This document shows positions 1 to 7,647 of a stretch of DNA of 64,000 bases, in pieces (position 1 is the first letter of the stretch; each line of letters starts with the position of its first letter). A program made the position numbers and the translations under genes. The DNA is from Bradyrhizobium sp. ORS 278 (GTDB taxonomy: Bacteria > Pseudomonadota > Alphaproteobacteria > Rhizobiales > Xanthobacteraceae): NCBI RefSeq assembly GCF_000026145.1, contig NC_009445.1, positions 4,712,001-4,776,000 on the forward strand. The letters are read 5' to 3'. Under the pieces are notes generated by a model. That model was not told the DNA's origin and ran no database searches. It worked only from the letters and a program-made list of their open reading frames with translations.

Positions 1-471
1 TCGTTCCAGGGCCGCATCTCCGGCGTCACCCGCGCCGGCCTCTTCATCAAGCTCGACGAGACCGGCGCTGACGGCCTGGTGCCGATCCGAACCCTCGGAA
101 CGGAATATTTCGATTACGACGAGACGCGCCACGCACTGATCGGCCAGCGCAGTGGTGCCATGCATCGGCTCGGTGACGTCGTCGACGTGCGTCTGGTAGA
201 AGCTCAACCGGTGGCCGGTGCGCTGCGGTTCGAACTGCTGACGCAGGCCGATGTGCTGGTGTCGCGGCATCCGCGTGGCGCGGGCCCCAGGCGCAAGAAT
301 ACCGTCGGGACGAACGCCAAAGCGGTTGCCAAGGCGATCAAGCGCGGCAAGTCCGAGGCTCGCACGAAGCATAAAGAGAAGCATAAAGAAAAGAGCCGTA
401 AGAAAAGCCAGAAGGCAGGGGCAAAACGCAAGCCCGGCACATCGAAGAAAGGCCAATCATGGACGCCATGA
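1..471 (+). CDS. rnr: Ribonuclease R, C-terminal part (5' end outside window)
   Basis: The reading frame is open from base 1, so this is the 3' end of a longer gene; 156 codons are visible. The first ~85 residues form an S1 RNA-binding fold (GRISGVTRAGLFIKLDETGADG..., then GDVVDVRLVEA). A strongly basic Lys/Arg-rich tail of about 60 residues follows. S1 plus a basic tail at the C-terminus is the typical end of RNase R, the 3'-5' exoribonuclease that degrades structured RNA. The catalytic RNB domain is not visible, so the name rests on the C-terminal architecture. The last 13 bases overlap the start of the DUF983 gene, a common neighbour of rnr in Rhizobiales, which implies coupled translation. 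Confidence 0.8.
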   Translation, partial: SFQGRISGVTRAGLFIKLDETGADGLVPIRTLGTEYFDYDETRHALIGQRSGAMHRLGDVVDVRLVEAQPVAGALRFELLTQADVLVSRHPRGAGPRRKNTVGTNAKAVAKAIKRGKSEARTKHKEKHKEKSRKKSQKAGAKRKPGTSKKGQSWTP

Positions 472-923
472 GTTCTACGCCCCGCGCATTGCCGCAAACT
501 TTGACAAAGACTTGGACTCGCGACACCGGTCTCGCCGAAAAGCGCGACGTCTGGACCGCCATGAAGCGCGGCCTGCGCGGCCGCTGCCCACGTTGTGGCG
601 AGGGCAAGCTGTTCCGCGCCTTCCTGAAGGTCGCGGACAATTGCGACCGCTGCGGCCAGGATTTCTCCGGTCATCGCGCCGACGATTTGCCCGCCTATCT
701 CGTCATCGTCATCGTCGGCCACATCGTCGTGCCGATCGCACTGTCGATCGAGACCAACTACGCGCCGCCGGTGGCGCTGCAGCTCGCCATCTATCTGCCG
801 CTCACGCTGATCTCCTCGCTCGCGCTGCTGCAGCCGGTCAAGGGAGCCGTCGTCGGGCTGCAATGGGCGTTCCGCATGCACGGCTTCGACGAGCAACCGG
901 CCGAGGGCATTCCGCCGGTGTGA
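459..923 (+). CDS. DUF983 family membrane protein
   Basis: A 154-residue protein. It has a zinc-ribbon-like segment near residues 42-66 (CPRCGEGKLF ... CDRCG, i.e. two CxxC pairs). Two hydrophobic membrane-spanning stretches follow (about residues 78-96 and 107-130), and it ends in a short cytoplasmic tail. This order is the DUF983 pattern. The family has no established function. The start codon lies inside the end of rnr (13-base overlap), so the two are probably one transcriptional unit. I chose the first ATG; another ATG three codons downstream (MSSTPR) is possible. Confidence 0.85.
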   Translation: MDAMSSTPRALPQTLTKTWTRDTGLAEKRDVWTAMKRGLRGRCPRCGEGKLFRAFLKVADNCDRCGQDFSGHRADDLPAYLVIVIVGHIVVPIALSIETNYAPPVALQLAIYLPLTLISSLALLQPVKGAVVGLQWAFRMHGFDEQPAEGIPPV

Positions 924-962
924 TCAACGAACGGACCAACTAATAAGAAAAGCGGGGAGGAC

Positions 963-1721
963 ATGAGCGAGACGGCACAGGCGACCAGCGCGCCGGCGGG
1001 CAAGCCCGCCGAGAAGGAAGCGGACCACCACCCCTACACCAAGCCGCGCGATGCCGCGACCCTGATCCTGGTCGATCGCAGCGGCGCGGTGCCGAAGGTG
1101 CTGGTCGGCAAGCGCCACGACAAGGTCGTGTTCATGCCGGGCAAGTTCGTCTTCCCCGGCGGCCGCGTCGACAAGACCGATCATCGCATTCCGGTCGCCG
1201 CTCCGATGCCGGCCGAGCTCGAAGCCAACCTGTTCAAGGGCAAGCCGCAGACGACTCCGTCGCGCGCAAAGTCGCTGGCGATCGCCGCGATCCGCGAGGC
1301 CTGCGAGGAAACCGGCCTCTGTCTCGGCCGCAAGATCAACGGCCCGGCGCCGAAGCTGGACGGACCTTGGACACCCTTTGCTGAAGCCGGCCTGCTGCCC
1401 GATCCCTCCGGTCTGTTCCTGATCGCCCGCGCCATCACCCCGCCCGGCCGCATCAAGCGCTTCGACACCCGTTTCTTCACGGCCGACGCTTCAGCCATTA
1501 CCCACCGCGTCGACGGCGTCATTCATGCCGATGCCGAGCTGGTCGAGCTGGTCTGGGTCGAGCTCGGCTCCAAGCCGCTCGCCGACCTGCACCCGATGAC
1601 CAAGAACGTGCTCCACGAGCTCGACAAGCGCCTCGCCACCGGCCCGCTCCGCCACGACGCCCCAGTGCCGTTCTTCCACTTCTACGGCGGCAAGATGCAG
1701 AAGGACGTGCTCGGCGCGTAG
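963..1721 (+). CDS. NUDIX hydrolase
   Basis: A 252-residue protein. The Nudix box is split by an insertion: GGRVDK at about residues 68-73, then REACEETGLCL at about 112-122, which carries the metal-binding REx2EE core. NUDIX enzymes hydrolyse nucleoside diphosphates linked to another moiety (NTPs, ADP-ribose, CoA or similar); the substrate cannot be told here. The N-terminal 25 residues are low complexity (Ala/Gly/Lys/Glu). A purine-rich GGGGAGG lies just before the ATG. It follows DUF983 by 39 bases and may be the last gene of the rnr unit. Confidence 0.85.
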   Translation: MSETAQATSAPAGKPAEKEADHHPYTKPRDAATLILVDRSGAVPKVLVGKRHDKVVFMPGKFVFPGGRVDKTDHRIPVAAPMPAELEANLFKGKPQTTPSRAKSLAIAAIREACEETGLCLGRKINGPAPKLDGPWTPFAEAGLLPDPSGLFLIARAITPPGRIKRFDTRFFTADASAITHRVDGVIHADAELVELVWVELGSKPLADLHPMTKNVLHELDKRLATGPLRHDAPVPFFHFYGGKMQKDVLGA

Positions 1722-1825
1722 CATCAACGAACCGGCGCCGTGCTCGTGTCAAGCGAAATGATCGCGGTCACCTTCATATGCTCCAATGCGCTTGCAATGA
1801 GGTAGGCGGTGGGCGCTCTACAAAC

Positions 1826-1948
1826 GGTGTCGTCCCGGCGAACGCCGGGACCCATACCGCGGACTCTGTCTTAGGCCCGGATGGTCGAGACTGTGCCTCA
1901 CAAATTCGTCACGGCGTATGGACCCCGGCTCAAGGCCGGGACGACACC
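1826..1948. repeat. Palindromic intergenic repeat of the 'GTCGTCCCGGC' type
   Basis: The left end reads GGTGTCGTCCCGGCGAACGC and continues GGGACCCATAC. The right end, GTATGGACCCCGGC ... GCCGGGACGACACC, is its near-perfect inverse. Each end contains its own small hairpin (CCCGGC/GCCGGG), and about 55 bases of unrelated sequence separate them. This is the form of a mobile REP/MITE-like unit common in Bradyrhizobium. It lies in the 387-base gap between the NUDIX and monooxygenase genes. A short frame running through it is not coding. Confidence 0.75.
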
Positions 1949-2108
1949 ATTTGCTGCGCGACTGTCGTGGCTCACCAAAGAATGAGCGTGCTATGCACGG
2001 CTCCAAAAATGAAATCGTGTTCTGCTGCGTCTTACTGACACCCATCGGGCGAGTTCCTATCTCCCCAAGATAGCAAGCATTCACAGCAACCATCCTCGGA
2101 CGCCCCTC

Positions 2109-3434
2109 ATGGCCCCTCGTCAACTCAAGCTCGGCGCCTTCATGCGCCCGGTCTCGATCCACACAGGCGCGTGGCGCTATCCCGGCGCCTGGCCGGATGC
2201 CAATTTCAATTTCGCCCATCTCAAGCAGCTGATCCGCAAGCTCGAGGCCGGCAAGTTCGACGCCTTCTTCATGGCCGATCATCTGGCCGTGCTGAACATG
2301 CCGATCAATGCGCTGAAGCGCAGCCACACCGTGACCTCGTTCGAGCCGTTCACGCTGCTCTCGGCGCTTTCGGCGGTGACCGAGAACATCGGCCTGATCG
2401 CGACGGGCTCGACCACCTTCGACGAGCCCTATCATGTCGCCCGTCGCTTCGCCTCGCTGGACCACATCTCCGGCGGGCGTGCGGGATGGAACATCGTCAC
2501 GACGTCGAACCCGGACGCCGCGCTGAATTTCGGCCTCGACGATCACATGGAGCACGCCGAGCGCTACAAGCGCGCCCGCGAGTTCTATGACGTCGTCACC
2601 GGCCTGTGGGATTCCTTCGCCGACGACGCCTTCGTGCGCGACGTCGAGAGCGGGCTGTTCTTCGATCCCGACAAGATGCACGTGCTCGACCACAAGGGCA
2701 AATATCTCAAAGTGCGCGGACCGCTGAACATCGCCCGCCCGGTGCAGGGCTGGCCGGTGATTGTGCAGGCGGGCGCGTCCGAGGACGGCAAGCAGCTCGC
2801 GGCCGAAACCGCGGAGGCGGTGTTCACCGGCGGCGGCAGCCTTGCTGACGGACAGAAGCTCTATGCCGACATCAAGGGCCGCATGGAGAAGGTCGGCCGC
2901 GATCCGGATCATCTGAAGATCCTGCCCGGCGCCTTCGTCGTGGTCGGCGACAGCGACGCGGAGGCCAAGGAGAAGCGCGCTCTGCTCGACAGCAAGGTGC
3001 ATTACGACAGCGCCATCGCCTCGCTCTCAGTCATCCTCGGCACCGACGCCTCGGGATTCGATCCGGACGGCCAGCTGCCTGACATCCCCGAGACCAATGC
3101 TTCCAAGAGCGGCCGGCAGCGCCTCGTTGACGTCGCGGCCCGCGACAAGCTGACGGTGCGGCAGCTCGCGCAGCGGGTCGGCGGCTATGGCGGCCTGGCC
3201 TTCGTCGGCACGGCCAAGACGATCGCCGACCAGATGCAGGACTGGCTGGAGAGCCGCGGCTCGGACGGCTTCAACATCATGTTCCCGTTCCTGCCCGCAG
3301 GGCTCGACGACTTCGTCGACAAGGTGATTCCCGAGCTGCAGCGCCGCGGGATCTTCCGGAGGGAGTACGAAGGCCCGACTTTGCGCGACAATCTCGGCCT
3401 GCCCCGGCCGAAAAACCGTTTCTTCCCGGGCTAG
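2109..3434 (+). CDS. LLM-class flavin-dependent monooxygenase (NtaA/SnaA/DszA family)
   Basis: A 441-residue protein with the bacterial-luciferase-like TIM-barrel features of the nitrilotriacetate monooxygenase component A group. These are an N-terminal [22 protein letters not shown] segment, FFMADHLAV near residue 57, and [21 protein letters not shown] at about 126-146. Such enzymes use reduced FMN supplied by a separate reductase to oxygenate xenobiotic or sulfur/amine substrates. No reductase gene is adjacent, so it must use a partner from elsewhere. The substrate is unknown. The ATG follows a 160-base upstream region after the repeat; no clear Shine-Dalgarno sequence is visible. Confidence 0.85.
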   Translation: MAPRQLKLGAFMRPVSIHTGAWRYPGAWPDANFNFAHLKQLIRKLEAGKFDAFFMADHLAVLNMPINALKRSHTVTSFEPFTLLSALSAVTENIGLIATGSTTFDEPYHVARRFASLDHISGGRAGWNIVTTSNPDAALNFGLDDHMEHAERYKRAREFYDVVTGLWDSFADDAFVRDVESGLFFDPDKMHVLDHKGKYLKVRGPLNIARPVQGWPVIVQAGASEDGKQLAAETAEAVFTGGGSLADGQKLYADIKGRMEKVGRDPDHLKILPGAFVVVGDSDAEAKEKRALLDSKVHYDSAIASLSVILGTDASGFDPDGQLPDIPETNASKSGRQRLVDVAARDKLTVRQLAQRVGGYGGLAFVGTAKTIADQMQDWLESRGSDGFNIMFPFLPAGLDDFVDKVIPELQRRGIFRREYEGPTLRDNLGLPRPKNRFFPG

Positions 3435-3553
3435 CGGGCCCAGAATCTGGCCCGGCAACCTTGACTTTGGGGGCTGGCTGGGTAGGTTGCCGGCCAACGG
3501 CGCCCCCTCTTTGGCCGGCGTCCACCCCCGAATTCATTGCAGAGGTTCAAGAC

Positions 3554-3721
3554 ATGGCCAAAGCGGTCACCATCAAGGTCAAGCTCGTGTCGTCGGCCGA
3601 CACCGGCTTCTATTACGTCGCCAAGAAGAATTCGCGCACCATGACCGAGAAGATGGTCAAGAAGAAGTATGACCCGGTCGCGCGCAAGCACGTCGAATTT
3701 CGCGAAGCCAAGATCAAGTAA
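3554..3721 (+). CDS. rpmG: 50S ribosomal protein L33
   Basis: A 55-residue protein beginning [19 protein letters not shown], with the [17 protein letters not shown] core and a basic end. This is the normal length and sequence type for alphaproteobacterial L33 lacking the zinc cysteines. Longer in-frame extensions upstream have no L33 similarity, so the ATG at 3554 is chosen; GAGGTTCAAGAC precedes it. A strong terminator follows 27 bases after the stop, so the gene is monocistronic. Confidence 0.95.
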   Translation: MAKAVTIKVKLVSSADTGFYYVAKKNSRTMTEKMVKKKYDPVARKHVEFREAKIK

Positions 3722-3747
3722 GATCGCGGATCTGCTTTCGACTTCGA

Positions 3748-3773
3748 CGGGGCCGTTTCGGCCCCGTTTTTAT
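3748..3773 (+). terminator. Rho-independent terminator of rpmG
   Basis: The stem CGGGGCC / GGCCCCG encloses a short GTTTC loop and is followed by TTTTTA. It sits just downstream of the rpmG stop. Confidence 0.9.
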
Positions 3774-3925
3774 TGCGGAGGTCTGTATTCGCCCGTCGCG
3801 CGACCTGCGGTAACATTATCCGCCCCGTTGAACTTCGGTTCCCGCCGTAAGGAACCATCAACCAAACCCGTGCAATTCTAGGGGTAGCGAGGCACTCCGC
3901 AGCGCGGCCTCTCCCTTGCGTACGG

Positions 3926-5296
3926 ATGACGGGCGGACCAGCGATGACCGATCTGACGACACTGCAATCCCGCCTCGACTTCATCGGCATCGACAACGCG
4001 ACCCGGGAGCATCTGCGCGAGCTGCGGCCGCTGATCGGCAAGGTGCTGCCGGGCCTGCTCGACAAGTTCTACGCCCATGTCGGCAAGGTGCCGTCGCTGG
4101 CGAAGATGTTCTCCAGCCAGACGGCGATGCGGCACGCCCACAAGGCCCAGCTCGACCATTGGATGTCGCTGGCGACCGCCAAGTTCGACGACGCCTATGT
4201 GAAGTCCGTGACGCGCATCGGCCAGGCCCACAACCGGATGGGGCTGGAGCCGCGCTGGTACATCGCCGGCTATTCGCTGATCGTCACCGGCCTGCAGCAG
4301 GCGATCGAGACCGAGCTGTTAGACGGCTGGTTCGGCGGCCAGGCCGCGCGCGAGAAGAAGGCGGCGCTGCAGGCCGCGATCACCAAGGCGGCGATGATCG
4401 ACATGGATCTCGCGCTGTCGGTCTATCTCGACGCCGCCAAGACCGAACAGCATGCCGCCATGCGGCGCATGGCCGACGAGTTCGAATCCACGGTCGGCCA
4501 GATCATCAACAAGGTCCATGCCGACGCGCGCACGCTGGAGGTCTCGGCCAACACGCTGAGCAAGACCGCCGAGCAGACCCAGCAGCTGTCGACCAGCGCG
4601 GCCGCGGCCTCCGGCCAGGTTTCGGCCACGGTCCAGTCGGTGGCATCGGCCGCTGGCGAGATGACGTCCTCCGTGCACGAGATCGGCCGCCGCGTCACGG
4701 AATCGACCAGCATCGCCAAGGAGGCCGTGCGGCAGATCGAGCAGACCGATGTCGGCATCAGCGAGCTGTCGCGCACCGCCGAGCGCATCGGCGACGTGCT
4801 CAAGCTGATCACCTCGATCGCCGCACAGACGAATCTGCTCGCGCTCAACGCCACGATCGAAGCGGCGCGCGCCGGCGACGCCGGCCGCGGCTTCGCGGTG
4901 GTCGCCTCCGAGGTCAAGGCGCTGGCCTCGCAAACCGCGAAGGCCACCGAGGAAATCGGTCAGCAGATCGAGGGCATCCAGAACGCGACGCAGTCCTCCG
5001 TCGCCTCGATCAAGCAGATCGGCGGCACCATCCAGCAGATCTCGGAGATCGCGGCCGGAATCGCCGCGGCCGTCGAGCAGCAGGGCGCGGCCACGAGTCA
5101 GATCTCGCGCAACGTCCAGGACGTCGCCGGCGGCACGGCGCGCGTGGTCGGCAATATCGGCGACGTCAGCAAGGGCGCAGACGCCACCGGCGCCGCGTCC
5201 TCACAGGTCCTCACCTCGGCCCACTCGCTGTCGCGCGAGAGCGACCGGCTGAAGGACGAGCTGGAGAAATTCCTGCGCAAGGTCCGCGCCGCCTGA
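3926..5296 (+). CDS. Globin-coupled methyl-accepting chemotaxis protein (HemAT-like)
   Basis: A 456-residue soluble chemoreceptor. Residues about 10-170 form a protoglobin sensor domain. The segment [20 protein letters not shown] contains the expected haem-ligating His (H102 from the first ATG). There are no transmembrane segments and no HAMP domain. A methyl-accepting signalling domain follows (about 190-456), with the conserved hairpin tip [21 protein letters not shown] near residues 310-330. Globin-coupled sensors of this build bind O2 and drive aerotaxis through CheA/CheW. An alternative ATG at 3944 (MTDLTTLQ) has GGGCGG at a good distance and may be the true start. No che genes are nearby. 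Confidence 0.9.
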   Translation: MTGGPAMTDLTTLQSRLDFIGIDNATREHLRELRPLIGKVLPGLLDKFYAHVGKVPSLAKMFSSQTAMRHAHKAQLDHWMSLATAKFDDAYVKSVTRIGQAHNRMGLEPRWYIAGYSLIVTGLQQAIETELLDGWFGGQAAREKKAALQAAITKAAMIDMDLALSVYLDAAKTEQHAAMRRMADEFESTVGQIINKVHADARTLEVSANTLSKTAEQTQQLSTSAAAASGQVSATVQSVASAAGEMTSSVHEIGRRVTESTSIAKEAVRQIEQTDVGISELSRTAERIGDVLKLITSIAAQTNLLALNATIEAARAGDAGRGFAVVASEVKALASQTAKATEEIGQQIEGIQNATQSSVASIKQIGGTIQQISEIAAGIAAAVEQQGAATSQISRNVQDVAGGTARVVGNIGDVSKGADATGAASSQVLTSAHSLSRESDRLKDELEKFLRKVRAA

Positions 5297-5309
5297 ACGG
5301 CGCGACGAA

Positions 5310-5540
5310 CTACATGCCGTGGCTCTGGAACACCGCCGAGCAGCGCTTGCTGAGCTTCTGCCGGTTCTGCGTCAGGCAGTTCTGGACCGCGAAGTCGTCA
5401 CCCATCTGACTCCGGCAGAACCGTTTGGCGTCGGGCGCGCACGCCTTCTGCTCCTGCGGCGTTCCCATATGGCCCTGGGCCAATGCGAGCGACGGCAGAA
5501 CGGTCAGCGACACGGCAACGGCAAACATCAGCTTGGTCAT
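5310..5540 (-). CDS. Small secreted cysteine-rich protein
   Basis: A 76-residue protein. An N-terminal signal peptide (MTKLMFAVAVSLTVLPSLALA) leads to a short mature domain with four cysteines (ACAPDAKRFC ... NCLTQNRQKLSKRC). The C-x7-C ... C-x10-C spacing resembles one unit of the cysteine-rich GLG1-type repeats found in small periplasmic proteins of rhizobia. The start is fixed by AAGGAGG seven bases upstream; a longer in-frame version would add a basic, non-signal leader. The function is unknown; disulfides are expected in the periplasm. It is convergent with the chemoreceptor (13-base gap). Confidence 0.8.
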   Translation of the reverse strand: MTKLMFAVAVSLTVLPSLALAQGHMGTPQEQKACAPDAKRFCRSQMGDDFAVQNCLTQNRQKLSKRCSAVFQSHGM

Positions 5541-5685
5541 CGGGGCTCCTCCTTGGGCCCGAGACAAACGCCCGCAGCGGCGCGCGGTTCCGGGGCAAGT
5601 TCGCCGACGCCGCATGCAAGATGGCACGCGCACCCCGTCTCACGCCTCCAAAGGAGAGACGGAGTCTTGATCAGAACTCTCCTCC

Positions 5686-5705
5686 GTCATTGCGAGCGCA
5701 GCGAA
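5686..5705. repeat. Half copy of the GTCATTGCGAGCGCAGCGAA repeat
   Basis: Twenty bases identical to one arm of the full palindromic element at 6545-6618. The partner arm is absent, so this is a degenerate solo arm. Confidence 0.7.
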
Positions 5706-5800
5706 CAGCATGCCGACCAATGAACTGCATCTTCTCCGCGCGGGATCACGTCAGGGCAGATCGACGGATCTGCCCTGAGGACACGAGCAAGAAGGCGCAA

Positions 5801-6214
5801 TTACATCACGCCGCGCGACATCATCAGATGCGCCGTGTTGTCCTTGAGCTTCTCGAGCGCGCGATGCGCGGCGATGTGCTCGATGTCGGCGCGGTTGACG
5901 CCGATGTCGATCAGCTGCGTCTCGCTCAAATCCACCAGTTGAATGCGCAAACGCCGCAGCCGGCGGCCGTCCTGAAACGCGTGCCAAAGCTGCGCAAGCA
6001 TGCCGCGCAGACCCGATATACCCGGCGGAGCAGCAGCGTTCTTCTCCGGCGCAGCCTCGCGCAACAGCGTGACGGAGGCTGGACGCGGCGCGGTTGGCAC
6101 GTCCCGCGCGGCGTTGGTCTTGGTCGCGATGGTCTTGGTGGCGATGGGACGATCGAGACCGAGCGGCGCGGCATCGCGCGCGATCTCGGCAGTGAGGTGA
6201 GTGTGAGGTGGCAT
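5801..6214 (-). CDS. DUF1127 domain protein (paralogue A)
   Basis: A 137-residue protein. The N-terminal half is low complexity (Ala/Thr/Pro). The C-terminal ~55 residues form the DUF1127/YjiS-like unit (LRRLRIQLVDLSETQLIDIGVNRADIEHIA), a short Arg-rich helical motif. DUF1127 proteins in alphaproteobacteria are small, often stress- or oxygen-responsive, and some act in RNA turnover; the role of this one is unknown. Both DUF1127 proteins here end in MSRGVM. The start at 6214 is supported by AGGAG (CAGGAGCGACCG before ATG), shared exactly with paralogue B. The upstream leader carries a terminator-like hairpin and, farther up, a FixK/FNR box. Confidence 0.85.
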   Translation of the reverse strand: MPPHTHLTAEIARDAAPLGLDRPIATKTIATKTNAARDVPTAPRPASVTLLREAAPEKNAAAPPGISGLRGMLAQLWHAFQDGRRLRRLRIQLVDLSETQLIDIGVNRADIEHIAAHRALEKLKDNTAHLMMSRGVM

Positions 6215-6261
6215 CGGTCGCTCCTGCTGTGTGATGCCGGCAGGGAGCGTGGCCAAACAAA

Positions 6262-6288
6262 AGGCCCCGTCCGATGCCGGCGGGGCCT
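6262..6288 (-). promoter_or_regulatory. Terminator-like hairpin in the 5' leader of DUF1127 paralogue A
   Basis: On the minus strand the perfect 8-bp stem AGGCCCCG / CGGGGCCT encloses an 11-base loop and is followed by TTTTGTTT, 47 bases before the DUF1127 start codon. It looks like an intrinsic terminator placed inside a leader, i.e. a possible attenuator. The same structure occurs in the leader of paralogue B. Confidence 0.6.
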
Positions 6289-6413
6289 GGTGGAATGATC
6301 GTGTCGTCGAAACCCTAGCGCACGACTCCTTCCACGGCCCGGCTGCAGCGGGTCGTATGTTTGCGATTGGAGCGGCGCACGACGTTGATCATGATTTGCG
6401 GATAGCACGGGGA

Positions 6414-6427
6414 TTGATCGAGATCAA
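6414..6427 (-). promoter_or_regulatory. FixK/FNR box upstream of DUF1127 paralogue A
   Basis: On the minus strand the sequence is TTGATCTCGATCAA, a perfect match to TTGAT-N4-ATCAA. Its centre is about 30 bases before CATGAT, which could be a -10 element. The predicted transcription start is near 6379, giving a leader of about 165 bases before the start codon at 6214. This spacing fits activation by a FixK2- or FNR-type regulator under low oxygen. Confidence 0.65.
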
Positions 6428-6544
6428 GGTATGTAGTTCCTCGCGCGCAGCCGAGCACCCATGCGCGAAGCCCGACCGTTGCCGTGCCTGTTCGCGCGAT
6501 CGCTGGACCGAATGGATTCCAACGAGCCCCTCGATCTCTCCACT

Positions 6545-6618
6545 GTCATTGCGAGCGCAGCGAAGCAATCCAGAGTCCCGCGGACCACCCTGGATTGCTT
6601 CGCTGCGCTCGCAATGAC
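6545..6618. repeat. Palindromic repeat (GTCATTGCGAGCGCAGCG type)
   Basis: Two perfect 29-base inverted arms: 6545-6573, beginning GTCATTGCGAGCGCAGCG, and 6590-6618, its exact reverse complement. A 16-base loop separates them. This is a very common dispersed element of Bradyrhizobium genomes. A solo arm lies at 5686-5705. Confidence 0.85.
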
Positions 6619-6702
6619 GCTGCGGATGGATCCCCACTGAGCTGACATGCGGACGAAACGACGCGTTCGTTAGTCCGCCATGTCGTTTCGCCTCGGATAG
6701 GT

Positions 6703-6779
6703 AGGGCGGATTTGCGCCAGCGTAATCCGCCGTCTCACGCCAAGACCGAGCGGCGGATGACGCTGCGCCAATCCGCCCT
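6703..6779. repeat. Palindromic repeat (GGGCGGATT...AATCCGCC type)
   Basis: The left arm at 6703-6732 (AGGGCGGATTTGCGCCAGCG...) and the right arm at 6751-6779 (its near-perfect inverse, ending AATCCGCCCT) form a second repeat class. An 18-base spacer separates the arms. It lies 20 bases past the stop codon of DUF1127 paralogue B, where it could also act as a 3' hairpin. Confidence 0.8.
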
Positions 6780-6799
6780 GCTGGCGTGCATGACTTCGG

Positions 6800-7189
6800 C
6801 TACATCACACCACGCGACATGCTCCGTGCTTCGTCCTTCAGCCGCTCGAGCCGCTGCTGGGCGACGATGCATTCGATCTCGCCGCGCGCGATGCCGATAT
6901 CGGTCAGCTCCCGCTCGCTCAGGCCGTCCAGGCTGGCGCGGATGCGCTCGCGTGTCCGCCAGCCCTGGAGCGCGCGCGCACAGCGCCCGATCAGACGGAT
7001 GATCGGCCAGGTCGGTGTGACTGGCGGCCCCGCGGCATCCTTTTCCGGCGACACATCTCCCGGCGCGGTGACAGTCGCATTGGATTGTCGCGCGGCTTGC
7101 GCGTCCTTCAGGGCGGCAGAGAGTCCGGCAGAGGGCACGGAGACCTTGCGTTCGGTCTCGGCCGTGAGGTCGGTCTGATGAGGTGGCAT
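6800..7189 (-). CDS. DUF1127 domain protein (paralogue B)
   Basis: A 129-residue protein paralogous to the gene at 5801-6214. It begins with the same MPPH...LTAE and has the same C-terminal DUF1127 unit (RIRASLDGLSERELTDIGIARGEIECIV) and the same SMSRGVM end. The middle regions differ. The start is chosen at 7189, where CAGGAGCGACCG matches paralogue A; the frame runs on upstream, but that extension overlaps the conserved leader and is not protein-like. The two genes lie in tandem about 590 bases apart with repeats between them, suggesting an old local duplication that included the leader. Confidence 0.85.
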   Translation of the reverse strand: MPPHQTDLTAETERKVSVPSAGLSAALKDAQAARQSNATVTAPGDVSPEKDAAGPPVTPTWPIIRLIGRCARALQGWRTRERIRASLDGLSERELTDIGIARGEIECIVAQQRLERLKDEARSMSRGVM

Positions 7190-7234
7190 CGGTCGCTCCT
7201 GCTGTTGGGCCGGCAGCGAGCGAGACCAATCAAA

Positions 7235-7261
7235 AGGCCCCGTCCGATGCTGGCGGGGCCT
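7235..7261 (-). promoter_or_regulatory. Terminator-like hairpin in the 5' leader of DUF1127 paralogue B
   Basis: The stem AGGCCCCG / CGGGGCCT (minus strand) with an 11-base loop and a TTTTG end is the counterpart of 6262-6288. It lies 45 bases before the start codon. The leaders stay similar from about 100 bases upstream of the hairpin to the start codon. Confidence 0.6.
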
Positions 7262-7289
7262 GGTAGAAACATCGCGTCGTCGAACTCCT

Positions 7290-7647
7290 AGCGCGCGTCT
7301 CCCCCCACGACCCGGCCGAAGCCGTTCATGTCTGCGTGGTTGACGTGGCGCATCGATTTGCTCATGAGCATCTTGATACCATCGATCTCTCGCAAAATCA
7401 AGAGATGTTCCGCGATGTCTCACAGCTTCGCGGCGAGTAGGTCGAACTGATGAGTTGGACCGTCTCGGCTGTGGCTTGACGGGCGCAGCCGGCGGCAAAG
7501 GCGAGCCAACAACGTCCTGACAGAAGACGTCGAACTGTGTCTGAACATGTCCGACACGACCGACGCCTCCGGAAGTCCTTGATATGGTCGGCGACCAAAC
7601 AGCTGAGGCTTGGCTGCCGGAGCTATCGGACAGCGGGGTCTACGCGC
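7290..7647. other. Gap without a recognised gene (leader B and upstream DNA)
   Basis: The first ~80 bases continue the conserved DUF1127 leader. A 22-codon frame (7288-7353, minus strand, beginning MRHVNHADMNGF, stop just before the hairpin region) could be a leader peptide, but nothing proves it is translated. Beyond about 7380 I see no gene, terminator or recognisable site up to the gyrB fragment. No perfect FixK box is present here, unlike in front of paralogue A. Confidence 0.4.

Noticed and set aside
1778..2038. Plus-strand frame of 86 codons
   Set aside because: It runs through the palindromic repeat at 1826-1948, and its translation (VVPANAGTHT...) is the usual false ORF produced by this element.
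6315..6392. Leader peptide upstream of DUF1127 paralogue A (MINVVRRSNRK...)
   Set aside because: The ATG overlaps the -10 box predicted from the FixK site, so it would not be in the mRNA; kept only as a possibility for paralogue B.
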